DNA of 64,000 nt from Oceanimonas pelagia (GTDB lineage Bacteria; Pseudomonadota; Gammaproteobacteria; Enterobacterales; Aeromonadaceae), in assembly GCF_030849025.1 (NCBI RefSeq), contig NZ_CP118224.1, positions 2,937,501-3,001,500 on the forward strand, read 5' to 3'. The position numbers and the translations under genes are program-made. The notes beneath the pieces are model-generated. The model did not search any database and was not told where the DNA came from. It worked only from the letters and a program-made list of their open reading frames with translations. Shown one piece after another: positions 1 through 9,881 of the stretch (its first letter is position 1; the number at the start of each line of letters is the position of its first letter).

Positions 1-26
1 CCGTCCACTTTCAGCAGGGTGCTCAT
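1..26 (-). CDS. Second peptide-ABC ATPase, 5' end only
   Basis: Only the first eight codons (MSTLLKVD) lie inside the window; the gene runs off the left edge. Its ATG overlaps the stop codon of the preceding ATPase gene in an ATGA arrangement, the usual layout for the OppD/OppF pair of peptide importers. By position it should be the OppF/DppF-like partner ATPase. The identification rests on context and start overlap, not on domain content. Confidence 0.6.
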
Positions 27-1003
27 GAAGCCAGCTCCCGCCAGTGGTGACACCACACATGATGCAGCTCCGATGCCTGTTCAGGCAACGGCTGGACAGC
101 GCACACCTCGGTTCGGTGGGGGCAACGGTTGGCAAAGCGGCAGCCGGACGGCAACTGTTCCAGCGACGGCACCTGACCGGCAATGACCGGCAGCTCGGTT
201 TTTCCGGGCCGGTCCAGCCGGGGAATGGACGCCAGCAGCCCTTGAGTGTAAGGGTGACGAGGGCGTTCAAACAGCTCATACACATCGGCCTGCTCGGCAC
301 TGCGCCCGGCGTACATCACCAGTACCTGATCGCAGAGCTGGGCTACCACCCCCAGATCGTGGGTAATGAAAATCACCGCCATGTTGTTTTGCTGCTGCAG
401 CTCGCGGATCAGGTGCAGGATTTGCGCCTGTATGGTCACATCCAGCGCCGTGGTGGGCTCGTCGCAGATCAGCAACTCCGGCTCGCAGGCCAGCGCCATG
501 GCGATCATCACCCGCTGGCGCATGCCGCCGGAAAGCTGATGCGGGTAGGCAGACAGCCGGGCCTCGGCTTCCGGAATGCCCACCCGACGTAACAGGGCCA
601 GCGCCGCCTGCCGGCGCTGTGCCTTGTTCAGCTCGGGACGGTGCAGCTCATAGACCTCCATCAGCTGGCGGCCCACGGTATGCACCGGGTTCAGGGCCGT
701 CATCGGCTCCTGAAAAATCATGGCGATCTTGTTACCCCGCAGCCGATAGCGCTGTTGCGGATCCAGAGTGAGTAAATCTTGCCCCTGAAACAGCGCCCGG
801 CCGCCTTCCACCCTGCCCGCCGGTTGCGGCAGCAGGCCCAGCAGGCTGAGAGCGGTGACGCTCTTGCCACAACCGGACTCCCCCACCAACCCCAGGGTCT
901 GCCCCGGCGCCAGCGAAAAACTGACGTCATCCACCACGCGAAAACAGCCCGCCTCGGTGGTGAAACTGACCGCCAGGTTGTTTACTTGCAGCAAGTCCGT
1001 CAT
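23..1003 (-). CDS. Peptide ABC transporter ATPase, OppD/DppD type
   Basis: Cytoplasmic ATPase that powers uptake of peptide-like substrates. The 326-residue protein has a Walker A (GESGCGKS, about residue 40), an ABC signature (LSGGMRQRV, about residue 158) and a Walker B ending in CDEPTTALD. The C-terminal oligopeptide/dipeptide extension carries the family's cysteine-rich [11 protein letters not shown] stretch. Its ATG overlaps the stop of the binding-protein gene (ATGA), and the next ATPase gene overlaps its own stop, so translation is probably coupled along the operon. In E. coli yejABEF the two ATPases are one fused protein, YejF; here they are separate genes. Substrate is inferred from the Yej-like partners. 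Confidence 0.88.
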   Translation of the reverse strand: MTDLLQVNNLAVSFTTEAGCFRVVDDVSFSLAPGQTLGLVGESGCGKSVTALSLLGLLPQPAGRVEGGRALFQGQDLLTLDPQQRYRLRGNKIAMIFQEPMTALNPVHTVGRQLMEVYELHRPELNKAQRRQAALALLRRVGIPEAEARLSAYPHQLSGGMRQRVMIAMALACEPELLICDEPTTALDVTIQAQILHLIRELQQQNNMAVIFITHDLGVVAQLCDQVLVMYAGRSAEQADVYELFERPRHPYTQGLLASIPRLDRPGKTELPVIAGQVPSLEQLPSGCRFANRCPHRTEVCAVQPLPEQASELHHVWCHHWRELAS

Positions 1004-2805
1004 CGGCTGTCAGGTCTCCGCCAGGTTTCCACCACCTCCAGCACTGGTTCATAGCGCTTGCCGCCGGCCTTGATCTCGGCCTTTTGTTGCTGGTCGATCC
1101 AGAACAGGCCACCGGTGCTGTAAGGGTATCCTTCCATCGGCCAGAACAGGGAAGGCGAATGCCGCGTCCCCCTGGTCTCGGGCAGCTTCACATAGCGCCA
1201 GTAGGCTTCCCGGGTGTAGGGCACCTGATAACCGGGGATGAAGATGGCAAGCTCGTGTACCCGGCGTTGTATTTGCCGGGAAATGGCCGCCTTGGCGTCC
1301 AGATCCATGGTGCGGCGATATTCCTCGATTAGCCGGTCCAGCTCGGCATCACTGATATTGAACAGGTTGTTGGTCTGGGGCTTGTTGGCATTGAGGGAGT
1401 GGAAGAACTCCCAGTACTGCGGGTAAAGACCGCCGCCGCTCCAGCCCAGCCAGGCCGACTCGTGCTTTTTCTCCAGCATGACCTTGAAGCCGGTGGCGCC
1501 GTCCACCAGGTTGAGCTGCAGGTCCAGCCCCGCCTTGCGCGCCTCTTCGCGCAAAATGGCCAGGCGGGCGGTGTGCTCCTGTGTGGTGTAGGTGACCGCC
1601 AGACTAAGCCGGTCGCCCTCAGCGTTCATCAGAATGCCGCCAGGCCCCTGGCGATCGTAACCGGCCTCGGCGAACAGCGCACGGGCCTGGTTGATGTCGT
1701 ATGCCCGGGCACGAATGTCATAGTCGGTAAAATCGCCGTAGCCGCTGCCAAAGCTGTTCATGCGCTCATAATCACCGCGCAGTATGGTATCCAGCATGCG
1801 CTGCATGTTGATGGCATGGGCAATGCCCTTGCGTACCCGCACGTCCGCCAGCCTGGGATGGGCGGTGTTGAGGTGCAGGCCCTGGGCGCCCTGCTGCATG
1901 TCGTTGTAGAACCAGATGCGGTTAATCAGGCCGTTGCGGTATTCGGGGGTACTGGTCTTGTCGTGCCACCACTCCGGCAGGATCAGGCCAAAGGTGTCGA
2001 TGTCGCCGCGCAGAAAATGGCGGTAGGCGATGTTGAGATCCCGCACCACGGTGAGCCGGATTTCATCCACATTGAACCGGTGCCGGTAATAGGTGAGATC
2101 GTTGCCCCACCAGTCGTCCAGCCGTTTAAAGGTAATGGATCGACCCCGTTTGACATCGCTTATCACATAGGCGCCGGTCACCGGCGCCACCTCCCAGTTG
2201 TAGCGGCGCACCCAGTCCTCGCTCAGCTCGTAAAAATGCTCGGGCTGAGGCACCAGCCCCACGGTGTTGAGCAGCTCGCGACGGCTCTTGGGGCTGCCGG
2301 CGGTCACCGAGATGGTGTAGTCGTCATATTTGGTGACGTCGGTGATTTCTTCGGTGAAATAATTGTTGTACCAGGGGGCACGGATCACCTTGGAACGCAT
2401 GAACTCCAGGGCGAACAGGTAATCGTCGGCGGTCACCGGCTCGCCGTCGGACCAGCGCGCCGCCGGATTCAGCCGGAAATACATGGTGCGGTTGTCGTCG
2501 CCAAAGGCCCAGTGGGTGGCCAGGGCGGGAATGGGATTCTCGGTTTGCGGATGCAGGGCATAGAGGCCGAGCTGATTCTCCAGAATGAAGGACCGGAATG
2601 AGGTGTTGGAATCGGGCCCCACGGTACGAAAGGTGAGTGGAAAGCTCATCAGCGTCATGTTGAACACGCCCCCCCGTTTGGCCTCGGGCGAGGCAAAAAC
2701 GGGGTCCGCTTCATTGGTTTCCCATGTCAGGTGGTCGGGCAGCTCCGCCGCCTGCAGGCCCAGCGCCAGCCCCAGGCCGGCCAGTATCAGCAGTAATTTG
2801 TTCAT
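1000..2805 (-). CDS. yejA: Periplasmic peptide-binding protein, YejA-like
   Basis: Extracellular solute-binding protein of the SBP_bac_5 family, expected to capture peptides or microcin C-like compounds in the periplasm. The 601 residues are close to E. coli YejA length. A signal peptide is clear: MNKLLL, a hydrophobic core, then LQAAE as a likely signal peptidase I site near residue 20. The family-typical FRLNPAARWSDGEPVTADD segment follows at about residues 150-170. The start has an AGGGA ribosome-binding site. Here it lies after the two permease genes, unlike E. coli where yejA is first. YejA is the best match, but the substrate is not shown by sequence. Confidence 0.85.
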   Translation of the reverse strand: MNKLLLILAGLGLALGLQAAELPDHLTWETNEADPVFASPEAKRGGVFNMTLMSFPLTFRTVGPDSNTSFRSFILENQLGLYALHPQTENPIPALATHWAFGDDNRTMYFRLNPAARWSDGEPVTADDYLFALEFMRSKVIRAPWYNNYFTEEITDVTKYDDYTISVTAGSPKSRRELLNTVGLVPQPEHFYELSEDWVRRYNWEVAPVTGAYVISDVKRGRSITFKRLDDWWGNDLTYYRHRFNVDEIRLTVVRDLNIAYRHFLRGDIDTFGLILPEWWHDKTSTPEYRNGLINRIWFYNDMQQGAQGLHLNTAHPRLADVRVRKGIAHAINMQRMLDTILRGDYERMNSFGSGYGDFTDYDIRARAYDINQARALFAEAGYDRQGPGGILMNAEGDRLSLAVTYTTQEHTARLAILREEARKAGLDLQLNLVDGATGFKVMLEKKHESAWLGWSGGGLYPQYWEFFHSLNANKPQTNNLFNISDAELDRLIEEYRRTMDLDAKAAISRQIQRRVHELAIFIPGYQVPYTREAYWRYVKLPETRGTRHSPSLFWPMEGYPYSTGGLFWIDQQQKAEIKAGGKRYEPVLEVVETWRRPDSR

Positions 2806-2817
2806 TGCAGTCCCTGC

Positions 2818-3864
2818 CTATTCGTAACGAGAAAAGTGTTTGGGATCAAAGGCCTCGCGAATGGCCTCGCCAATAAAGGACACCGTGATCAGTACCAGCG
2901 ACACCGCCGTGACCACGGAGGCCACTATCCAGGGCGAGTCCAGGTGATTCACCCCCTGGCGCAGCAGCTCGCCCCAGCTCGGGGTGGGCGGCGGCAGACC
3001 GAAGCCCAGGTAATCGAGCGCCGTGAGCAGGGAAATATTGGCCACCACGGTAAAGGGCGCCAGGGTGACGATCATCATCAGGGTGTTGGGCAATATGTGG
3101 TGCACGATAATGCGCCAGGTGCCCGCCCCCTGGGCCCGGGCCGCCATCACATAGTCCCGCGCCTTTTCCTTGTAGGTGAGGGTGCGCATATACCAGGTAA
3201 TGCCCATCCAGCCAAACAGCACGTTGATGGCGACAAACAGGGCAAAGTTGGGCTGGGTGATCGACACCAGTATCATGATCACGTAAAGAAAGGGCACCTG
3301 CGACCAGATTTCGATAAAGCGCTGAAACAACAGATCGAACCGCCCGCCCCGAAAGCCCATCAGGCAGCCCAGCAGCACCCCGATGCCATAACTGGCGGAC
3401 AGGGCGATAAAGGCAAAGCCCACGGCGGTGCGAAAACCGTATACCAGCCGGGCCACTATGTCCCGGCCCGAGCTGTCAGTGCCGAGAAAATGCCGGCTGT
3501 CCAGGCTCGGCGCCGTGGGCGGATAACCGTTGCCGCTGTAGTCCTGCTCATAGGGACTCCAGGGCACCAGGGGCAGCAGCACCCAGTTGCCGGGCTGCTC
3601 ACTCAGCACTTGTTTCAGTTCCCGATAGTCGGTTTCATACTGGTAGCCAAGGCCAAAGGTGTCGCCGGGGATCACGGCGCCGTAGGTGGGAAAGTACAGT
3701 TCGCCGTCATACTTCACCAGCAGCGCCCGGTTGTTCACCCACAGCTCGGCAGACACGGCCAGCAGCACCATCACCATAAACAGCACAAAGGCGTAGTAGC
3801 CGCGTTTGATGCTGCGAAAACGGCGCAGTTTCTTGAGGGTGACATCAGAAAGCAGTCTAGCCAT
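2818..3864 (-). CDS. yejE: Peptide ABC permease, YejE/OppC type
   Basis: Inner-membrane permease of the binding-protein-dependent family, partner of the YejB-like protein encoded just upstream. It has 348 residues with a cytoplasmic basic N-terminus, a first membrane span (about residues 22-44), a periplasmic segment, then the conserved permease core. The EAA-type loop is seen around AARAQGAGTWRIIVHHILPN. It ends in the YejE-like GEAIREAFDP motif. Its start overlaps the end of the upstream permease gene by 8 nt. E. coli YejE is 341 aa. Confidence 0.88.
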   Translation of the reverse strand: MARLLSDVTLKKLRRFRSIKRGYYAFVLFMVMVLLAVSAELWVNNRALLVKYDGELYFPTYGAVIPGDTFGLGYQYETDYRELKQVLSEQPGNWVLLPLVPWSPYEQDYSGNGYPPTAPSLDSRHFLGTDSSGRDIVARLVYGFRTAVGFAFIALSASYGIGVLLGCLMGFRGGRFDLLFQRFIEIWSQVPFLYVIMILVSITQPNFALFVAINVLFGWMGITWYMRTLTYKEKARDYVMAARAQGAGTWRIIVHHILPNTLMMIVTLAPFTVVANISLLTALDYLGFGLPPPTPSWGELLRQGVNHLDSPWIVASVVTAVSLVLITVSFIGEAIREAFDPKHFSRYE

Positions 3865-4876
3865 CGAACCTCACTCGCGGATCCACCAGCGCCACGCAGA
3901 TGTCCGATACGATGTTGCCCAGCAGCATCAGCAGCGAAGTCACCGCCAGTATGCCCATCACCACCGGGTAGTCCCGCTCCACCACCGCCTCGTAGCCGAG
4001 CAGGCCAAGGCCGTCGATATTGAAGATCACCTCGATCAGGAAGGAGCCGGCAAAAAACACCGAAATTACGTTGCCGAAGTGGCTGGCAATGGGGATCAGG
4101 CTGTTGCGCAGGGCATGGCGGGTAACGGCCTTGCCAAAGGGCAACCCCTTGGCCACCGCGGTGCGCACATAATCCGCCGACAGGTTTTCCATCAGGCTGT
4201 TTTTCATGGTCATGGTCAGCACCGCGAAATCACCGATGGCATAGGCGATGAGCGGCAGCAGGGCATGGTGAAACAGGTTCAGGGTTTTGGGCCAGAAGCC
4301 GTCCAGGTAGTAGAAATCGTCGCCCACAAAGCCGCCCATGGGAAACCAGCCCAGCTGAAAGGCGAACACCGTCAGCAGAAAAATCCCCACCACATAGGCC
4401 GGCAGAGCATAGCCGGCGTAGATAAACATGGAACTGATGCTGTCGAACCGGCTGTTGTGCCTGAGCGCCTTGAGCACCCCCAGGGGGATGGATACCAGAT
4501 AGCTGAGAATAAAGGTGCTGATACCGAAAAAGGCCGACACCGGCAGCCGCTCCTGGATCAGCTCCCACACCGGCAGGTAATAGCGGGTGGAGACCCCCAG
4601 GTCGAGCTGGACCAGCTTGCCCAGCCAGTCCAGATAGGCCTCGGCCACCGGCTTGTCGAGGCCGTAAAAGGCCTTGAGTTCGTCAATTTGCTCGGCCGAC
4701 AGCACCTGCCCGCCCCGGCTGCTGTGGCTGAATTCGCTGCCCGCCAGCTGGCTTTCCATCAGCATGCGCTCCACCGGCCCCCCGGGCACAAAGCGGGTAA
4801 TGGCGAACACCACCAGGGTAATGCCGAGAAAGGTGGGGATCAGCAGCAATAATCGACGCAGAAAATACTGGCCCAT
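3857..4876 (-). CDS. yejB: Peptide ABC permease, YejB/OppB type
   Basis: Inner-membrane permease of the Yej importer and the first gene of the operon. The protein is 339 aa and begins MGQYFLRRLLLL; a longer in-frame start at 4939 exists, but 4876 has an AAGGAA ribosome-binding site and aligns with E. coli YejB. The PGGPVERM motif after the first membrane span is characteristic of OppB/YejB. The EAA loop appears as TAVAKGLPFGKAVTRHALRNS, and the C-terminus ends VDPRVRFDG as in YejB. It is divergent from metN, with a structured repeat in the shared upstream region. Confidence 0.88.
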   Translation of the reverse strand: MGQYFLRRLLLLIPTFLGITLVVFAITRFVPGGPVERMLMESQLAGSEFSHSSRGGQVLSAEQIDELKAFYGLDKPVAEAYLDWLGKLVQLDLGVSTRYYLPVWELIQERLPVSAFFGISTFILSYLVSIPLGVLKALRHNSRFDSISSMFIYAGYALPAYVVGIFLLTVFAFQLGWFPMGGFVGDDFYYLDGFWPKTLNLFHHALLPLIAYAIGDFAVLTMTMKNSLMENLSADYVRTAVAKGLPFGKAVTRHALRNSLIPIASHFGNVISVFFAGSFLIEVIFNIDGLGLLGYEAVVERDYPVVMGILAVTSLLMLLGNIVSDICVALVDPRVRFDG

Positions 4877-4968
4877 TGTATTCCTTGTGTTCGTTCCCTG
4901 AAAAAGGATTAGTGGCTGCCGGTTGATCGTACCCGGCAAAACGCATTAGCAAGCAGACTCGGCGTACC

Positions 4969-5086
4969 GTGAATCGACAGCAGGGCTACCTGCGCCGACA
5001 CGCTTCAGGCCCATCCCTGGGGCGCTCGGCAAATGCCATCCCTGGCATTTGACGGTCGGCTCCGGCAATCCCTGCTGCCGCTTCAC
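4969..5086 (+). repeat. Structured intergenic repeat, copy A
   Basis: A 118-nt element. The outer arms 4969-4985 and 5070-5086 are complementary with three mismatches (GTGAATCGACAGCAGGG against its partner). Inside are a GCCGAC/GTCGGC stem (4994-4999 with 5055-5060), a CCCA/TGGG hairpin, and the perfect hairpin AAATGCCATCCCTGGCATTT at 5031-5050. It shares the inner core with copies B, C, D, E1 and F but has its own outer-arm sequence. Confidence 0.85.
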
Positions 5087-5236
5087 CTTGCAGGCCTTCC
5101 ACAGTTCGACCAACAGCCGGGTCTTATCATGCCAGCTTACGGCTTATGCTGTTCTTTTTCATCCTATATCAAGGCATTGCAAAAGGGGCAAGACAGAGAC
5201 CGTTTTTCATTCTCGCGGTATCGCGGGAAATACTCG

Positions 5237-5265
5237 TTGACTCGGACGTCCAGACGGCTTAGCAT
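5237..5265 (+). promoter_or_regulatory. metN promoter with tandem MetJ boxes
   Basis: TTGACT (5237-5242) and TAGCAT (5260-5265) are separated by 17 nt and resemble a sigma-70 promoter. The spacer is almost exactly filled by two adjacent 8-mers, GGACGTCC and AGACGGCT (5244-5259). They match the MetJ consensus AGACGTCT at 6/8 and 7/8 positions. MetJ with S-adenosylmethionine would occlude RNA polymerase here, as is known for methionine genes. Confidence 0.8.
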
Positions 5266-5354
5266 CCTCTGCCATCGGTCATGTAAGCATGACTTGTCCC
5301 TGTTCTTACGCTGTCTACGCAGTGGATAACCATACCGGAAGGGCCCATCCTCCG

Positions 5355-6398
5355 ATGATCAAACTGACCAATATTACCAAACGCTACGGAGCGGGCGAAA
5401 ATGCCGTTCACGCCGTGAAAAACGTCGATCTGGAGGTTGCCGCCGGCCAGATCATGGGCGTTATCGGCGAATCCGGTGCCGGCAAGAGCACCCTGATCCG
5501 TTGCGTCAACCTGCTCGAACGCCCCACCGAGGGCCGGGTATACGTGGACGGCCAGGATTTGACCGCCATGGGCGGCACCGAACTGTCCCGCGCCCGCCGC
5601 AATATCGGCATGATTTTTCAGCACTTCAACCTGCTGTCATCCCGCACCGTGTTCGACAACGTGGCCCTGCCCCTGGAACTGGCGGGCACCCCCAGAGCCG
5701 AGATCAAACAGCGGGTCAACGAGCTGCTGGAGCTGGTGGGCCTGTCCCACCGCGCCCATGCCTACCCCAATGCCCTGTCGGGTGGCCAGAAGCAACGGGT
5801 GGCCATCGCCCGCGCCCTGGCACCGGCGCCCAAGGTGCTGCTGTGTGACGAGGCCACCTCGGCGCTGGATCCGCAGACCACCCAGTCCATTCTGGCGCTG
5901 CTGAAAGAGCTCAACCAGCGTCTGGGCCTGACCATTTTGCTGATCACCCACGAAATGCAGGTGGTCAAATCCATCTGTGACCGGGTGGCCATTATCAACG
6001 ACGGCGAGCTGGTGGAGCAGGGCGAGGTGGCCTGGTTCTTCGCCAATGCCAAAACCGAGCTGGCCCGCCGCTTTATCGCCTCCACCATTCATCTGGAAAT
6101 TCCCGATGAATACCAGGCCCGTCTGTCCGCCAAGCCGGTAGCCGGAGCCCTGCCGCTGGTGCGGCTGGGCTTTACCGGCGAAACCGTGGATACGCCGCTG
6201 ATCTCCATTCTCAGCCGGGAACTGAAGGTGGACGTCACCATTCTCAGCGCCGACATCGAATACGCCGGCGGCGTCAAATTCGGCTTTATGCTGGCGGAGC
6301 TGGATGGCCAACCTGAGCAGACTCAGGCCGCCATCGCTTATTTGGAAGAACACAAAATTCAGGTGGAGTTACTCGGTTATGTCCGACGCCATGATTAA
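5355..6398 (+). CDS. metN: Methionine ABC transporter ATPase
   Basis: ATPase of the MetNIQ D/L-methionine importer. The 347-residue protein has Walker A (GESGAGKS, about residue 38), signature LSGGQKQRV (about residue 140), Walker B ([12 protein letters not shown]) and the ITHEM switch histidine. A C-terminal NIL-type regulatory domain (about residues 265-340) is the site where methionine inhibits transport in E. coli MetN. The start at 5355 (MIKLTN) matches the family; an upstream in-frame ATG would add 22 unrelated residues. It overlaps metI by 20 nt. Methionine repression is supported by the met boxes upstream. Confidence 0.95.
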   Translation: MIKLTNITKRYGAGENAVHAVKNVDLEVAAGQIMGVIGESGAGKSTLIRCVNLLERPTEGRVYVDGQDLTAMGGTELSRARRNIGMIFQHFNLLSSRTVFDNVALPLELAGTPRAEIKQRVNELLELVGLSHRAHAYPNALSGGQKQRVAIARALAPAPKVLLCDEATSALDPQTTQSILALLKELNQRLGLTILLITHEMQVVKSICDRVAIINDGELVEQGEVAWFFANAKTELARRFIASTIHLEIPDEYQARLSAKPVAGALPLVRLGFTGETVDTPLISILSRELKVDVTILSADIEYAGGVKFGFMLAELDGQPEQTQAAIAYLEEHKIQVELLGYVRRHD

Positions 6399-7032
6399 TC
6401 TGCTGCTCTCGGCGCTCTGGGAGACCCTGATCATGACCTTCGGCTCGGGCGCCATCGCCTGTGCCCTGGGTCTGCCGCTGGGCATTGCCCTGCACGTGAG
6501 CAAACCCGGCCAGATCTGGGAAAACAAGGCCTTTAACAAGATGCTGGGCACGGTGGTGAACATCGGCCGTTCCGTGCCCTTTATCATTCTGCTGGTGGCC
6601 ATCATTCCCTTTACCCGGCTGGTGGTGGGCACCAGCATCGGCACCTGGGCCGCCGTGGTGCCACTGACCGTGGCCGCCATTCCCTTTGTGGCCCGGCTGA
6701 TGGAAGGGGCGCTGATGGAAGTGCCGTCGGGCCTGGTGGAAGCAGCCCAGGCCATGGGCGCCCGCCGGCTGCAGATCGTGTACAAGGTGTTGCTGCCCGA
6801 GGCCCTGCCGGGCATGCTCAACGGCATCATCATTACCCTGGTCACCCTGGTCAACTACTCCGCCATGGCCGGTGCCGTGGGTGGCGGTGGCCTGGGTGAT
6901 GTGGGCATTCGCTACGGCTACCAACGCTTTGATCCGCAGATCATGCTGATCACGGTAGTGATCCTGGTGGTACTGGTACAAATCATTCAGAGCGCCGGCG
7001 AACGGCTGGTGGCTCGTGTCGATCGTCGCTGA
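6379..7032 (+). CDS. metI: Methionine ABC transporter permease
   Basis: Inner-membrane permease of MetNIQ. From the ATG at 6379 it encodes 217 residues, the E. coli MetI length, and begins MSDAMINLL, which aligns with the E. coli start. Five or so hydrophobic spans are evident, and the coupling loop reads [20 protein letters not shown] (about residues 115-135), matching the EAA motif that docks on MetN. It overlaps the end of metN, pointing to translational coupling. Confidence 0.95.
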   Translation: MSDAMINLLLSALWETLIMTFGSGAIACALGLPLGIALHVSKPGQIWENKAFNKMLGTVVNIGRSVPFIILLVAIIPFTRLVVGTSIGTWAAVVPLTVAAIPFVARLMEGALMEVPSGLVEAAQAMGARRLQIVYKVLLPEALPGMLNGIIITLVTLVNYSAMAGAVGGGGLGDVGIRYGYQRFDPQIMLITVVILVVLVQIIQSAGERLVARVDRR

Positions 7033-7057
7033 GTTTTCTTATATCAAGGAGTGCATC

Positions 7058-7888
7058 ATGAAAGCTGGATTGAAATCATTCGCCACCCTGGGCGTGCTGG
7101 CCTCGGCCCTGACCCTGGCCGGCTGCGGCGAACAGGCCGAACAGACCACTGCCGAGGCGGAAGCGGTCAAGCCGCTGCGCCTGGGTGTGATCGCCGGTGC
7201 CGAAGAACAGGTCGCGGAAGTGGCCGCCAGGGTGGCCAAGGAGCAATACAACCTGGAGGTAGAGCTGGTGTCCTTCAGCGACTACGTCACCCCCAACGTG
7301 GCCCTGAGCGACGGCAGCCTCGACATCAACGCCTTTCAGCACAAGCCCTACCTCGACAAGCAAATTGCCGATCGCGGCTACGAGCTGGTACCGGTAGGCA
7401 ACACCTTCGTGTACCCCATCGCCGCCTACTCCAAGGTGATCAAGTCCCTGGACGAGCTGGCCGAGGGTGCCAAGGTGGCTGTGCCCAACGACCCCACCAA
7501 CCTGGGCCGCAGCCTGCTGCTGCTGGAACAGCAGGGCCTGATCGAGGTGGATGATGCCGCCGGCCTGGAAGCTACGCCGCTGAACATCACCGCCAACCCC
7601 AAAAACCTCGACATCGTCGAGCTGGAGGCGCCTCAGCTGCCCCGCTCCCTGGATGACGTGGCCTTTGCGGTGATCAACACCACCTATGCCTCGCAAATCG
7701 ATCTGCTGCCCGGCCGCGACAGCCTGTTTGTGGAAGACAAGGAATCCCCCTACGTCAACCTGATCGTGTCCCGCACCGACAACCAGAACGACCAGCGGGT
7801 ACAGACCTTCGTCAAGGCCTACCAGAGTGAAGAGGTCTACCAGGCGGCGCTGGATCTGTTCAAGGGCGGCGTGGTCAAGGGCTGGTAA
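7058..7888 (+). CDS. metQ: Methionine-binding lipoprotein
   Basis: Substrate-binding lipoprotein of MetNIQ, NlpA/MetQ family, 276 aa. The start at 7058 has an AAGGA ribosome-binding site; the signal peptide MKAGLKSFATLG... ends in a lipobox LTLAGC, with the lipidated cysteine near residue 23. Family hallmarks include DINAFQHKPYLD (about residue 90) and VFAVINTTYA-like AFAVINTTYA (about residue 205). It is followed by a strong terminator, so metNIQ forms a complete operon. Confidence 0.95.
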   Translation: MKAGLKSFATLGVLASALTLAGCGEQAEQTTAEAEAVKPLRLGVIAGAEEQVAEVAARVAKEQYNLEVELVSFSDYVTPNVALSDGSLDINAFQHKPYLDKQIADRGYELVPVGNTFVYPIAAYSKVIKSLDELAEGAKVAVPNDPTNLGRSLLLLEQQGLIEVDDAAGLEATPLNITANPKNLDIVELEAPQLPRSLDDVAFAVINTTYASQIDLLPGRDSLFVEDKESPYVNLIVSRTDNQNDQRVQTFVKAYQSEEVYQAALDLFKGGVVKGW

Positions 7889-7910
7889 GCCCGCGCTCAC
7901 TTTGCCAGCA

Positions 7911-7938
7911 GGGCCACGGCATGCCGTGGCCCTTTTTT
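7911..7938 (+). terminator. Terminator after metQ
   Basis: GGGCCACGGC and its complement (7911-7920, 7923-7932) form a GC-rich stem-loop, followed directly by six T residues. It ends the metNIQ transcript 20-odd nt past the metQ stop. Confidence 0.9.
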
Positions 7939-7987
7939 ATTGTTGCTGCCATAATGCGCCTTTGACGTGTCTAGCCGGGATGGACTC

Positions 7988-8491
7988 ATGCACAAGTGGT
8001 ATCTGGCCCACTGCCGCCCACGGGAGGAAGAGCGGGCCCTGCTGAATCTCGAAAACCAGAACATAGAAACCTTCTGTCCCTTTATCGAGGTCAAAAAAAT
8101 CGTGCGCGGCAAGCGGGTGGTGCGTAACGAGGCGCTGTTTCCGGGCTATCTGTTCCTGCGCGCCGACCTGGAGCACATCAGCTCCACCACCCTGCGCTCC
8201 ACCCGGGGGGTGCGCAACCTGGTGCGTTTTGGCGATACTCCCTGCGTGGTGCCCAATGAGCTGGTATACGAGCTGATGTGCCGCGCCGGGGACGAGCGCC
8301 TGGGCGAGCAGCTGAGCAGCCTGCCCCGATGCGGCGACCGGGTGCTGATCAAGGAAGGGCCCTTTGCGGGTATGGAAGCCATCTACCAGGAGGCCGACGG
8401 TGACAGCCGCGCCATGCTGCTGCTGACCCTGCTGCAAAGCCAGACCCGGGCCAGCTTTGCCAACACCGATTTCATCCGGCTCGAAAAATAG
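7988..8491 (+). CDS. rfaH: Transcription antiterminator RfaH
   Basis: NusG paralogue that binds paused RNA polymerase at ops sites and promotes elongation through long operons such as those for surface polysaccharides. The 167-residue protein begins MHKWYLAHCRP. The N-terminal NGN domain contains the RfaH-typical IVRGKR and LFPGYLF stretches, with TRGVRNLVRFG further on. The C-terminal KOW-like half holds GDRVLIKEGPFAG and SMLLL-like AMLLLTLLQ. It stands alone between metQ and dgt. Confidence 0.92.
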   Translation: MHKWYLAHCRPREEERALLNLENQNIETFCPFIEVKKIVRGKRVVRNEALFPGYLFLRADLEHISSTTLRSTRGVRNLVRFGDTPCVVPNELVYELMCRAGDERLGEQLSSLPRCGDRVLIKEGPFAGMEAIYQEADGDSRAMLLLTLLQSQTRASFANTDFIRLEK

Positions 8492-8508
8492 CGCCCGCCG
8501 GGCGTTTT
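8492..8508 (+). terminator. Short terminator-like hairpin after rfaH
   Basis: CGCCC (8492-8496) pairs with GGGCG (8500-8504) around a three-base loop and is followed by four Ts, immediately after the rfaH stop codon. The stem is short and the T run modest, so its strength is uncertain. It sits between the convergent rfaH and dgt genes. Confidence 0.45.
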
Positions 8509-8529
8509 CCCCTTGGGGCTTTGGCCGGC

Positions 8530-9881
8530 TCAGCCCTGCAGGCCGCACAGCAAACGATATTCTTCCAGCACATAGGTGTCGGTCATGCCGCTGATGAAGT
8601 CCAGCAGCAGGCGCACGCGAAAATACCATTCCCGTTCGGCCTCGCTTTCAAAAAAAGGCGCGCTTTGGCTGTCGCGGCGATAAGCGGCCAGGTGCCTTGG
8701 CGGCAAGCGGTGAAACAGCCGGCGCAACACCTGACCATTGGCATCACGGCGGTGTTCCAGAGCGGTGAACTCCGCCGCCGGCAGCGCCAGCAGCGGGGCA
8801 AAGGCATCGAGCACGCCCTTGAGGGCGGCAAAGCCGGCCAGCTCCAGCGACTCCACTTCCCGCCGGCGAAACACATGGCCATGGGCGAAGTCCTTGAGCC
8901 ATTGCAACGCCTGAGCCGGCGCCTGCTCCACCGCCAGCAGCGGCCGATCGTGCTCGCCGTCGAGAATGGCCTGCTGGTGCACCAGGTACTGCTCGCATAC
9001 CAGCGGCAACAGATCCTGCCCCAGGCGCTGGCGAAAGCGGCTGAAAAAGCCCGGCTCCTCCACCCTCGCCTGCCGCCACAGCTGCTTGAGGTACTCATTG
9101 CCGTCATTCAGCAGGGCCAGCTCCAGCTCCGCCAGGCTGAGCACCCCCCGGTCCACCGCATCTTCCAGATCCGCCACCCCGTAGGCCATGTCGTCCGCGG
9201 CTTCCATTAAAAAGGCCAGCGGATGGCGACCGTGTGCGGTGGTGGGAAAATGCCGGCGAATCTGCTGGATCAGCGGACGCTCGCTGAAAAAGTGCCCGGG
9301 CTTTTGCTGCCAGCGACCGCCGGTTTTCGGCTGGTAGGCACCGCGCACGTACTTCTGCAGCGCCGCCAGCTGGCTCAGGGTCAGGTTCATGTCCTGCAGA
9401 CTGTGCAGCAGCCGCAGGCTCTGGGCATTGCCCTCAAACTGACGCAGATCCGCCAGCAGCATGGGCCACTGCCGCGACGGCGTCCCCACGGCCCGACGAA
9501 ACAGTACCGGCAGGTGCCGGCCCAGCCAGTCGATGATCACCGCCTCGCCAAAGTGACCGAAGGGCGGATTGCCCACATCGTGCAGCAGGCAGGCCATTTC
9601 CACCAGGCTGACCAGGGCATCCCGCTCCACCTCGGCTTCCAGCCCCGCCACCACCCGCAATGCCAGCTGACGGCCGGTTTCCTTCACCTCCAGCGAATGA
9701 GTCAGCCGGCTGCGCACCGAGGCCTTTACATCCAGTGGAAACACCTGGGTTTTCTGCTGCAACCGGCGCACCGGCGAACACTGCACAATGCGCGCGCGGT
9801 CCGCCTCGATGGCCTGCTCGGCACTTTGCGCCTCAGGCTCGGCCCGCAGCCGGTCGGCGCGAATAAAGTCGGCATAACGGC

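Larger units (their letters stand above)
4877..5354. other. Divergent yejB/metN intergenic region
   Basis: This 478-nt stretch has no supported gene. It holds the 5' leader of the yej operon at the left, one copy of the structured repeat family (4969-5086), an AT-richer stretch, and the metN promoter with two met boxes (5237-5265). Short open frames across the repeat are not supported by ribosome-binding sites. Confidence 0.7.
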
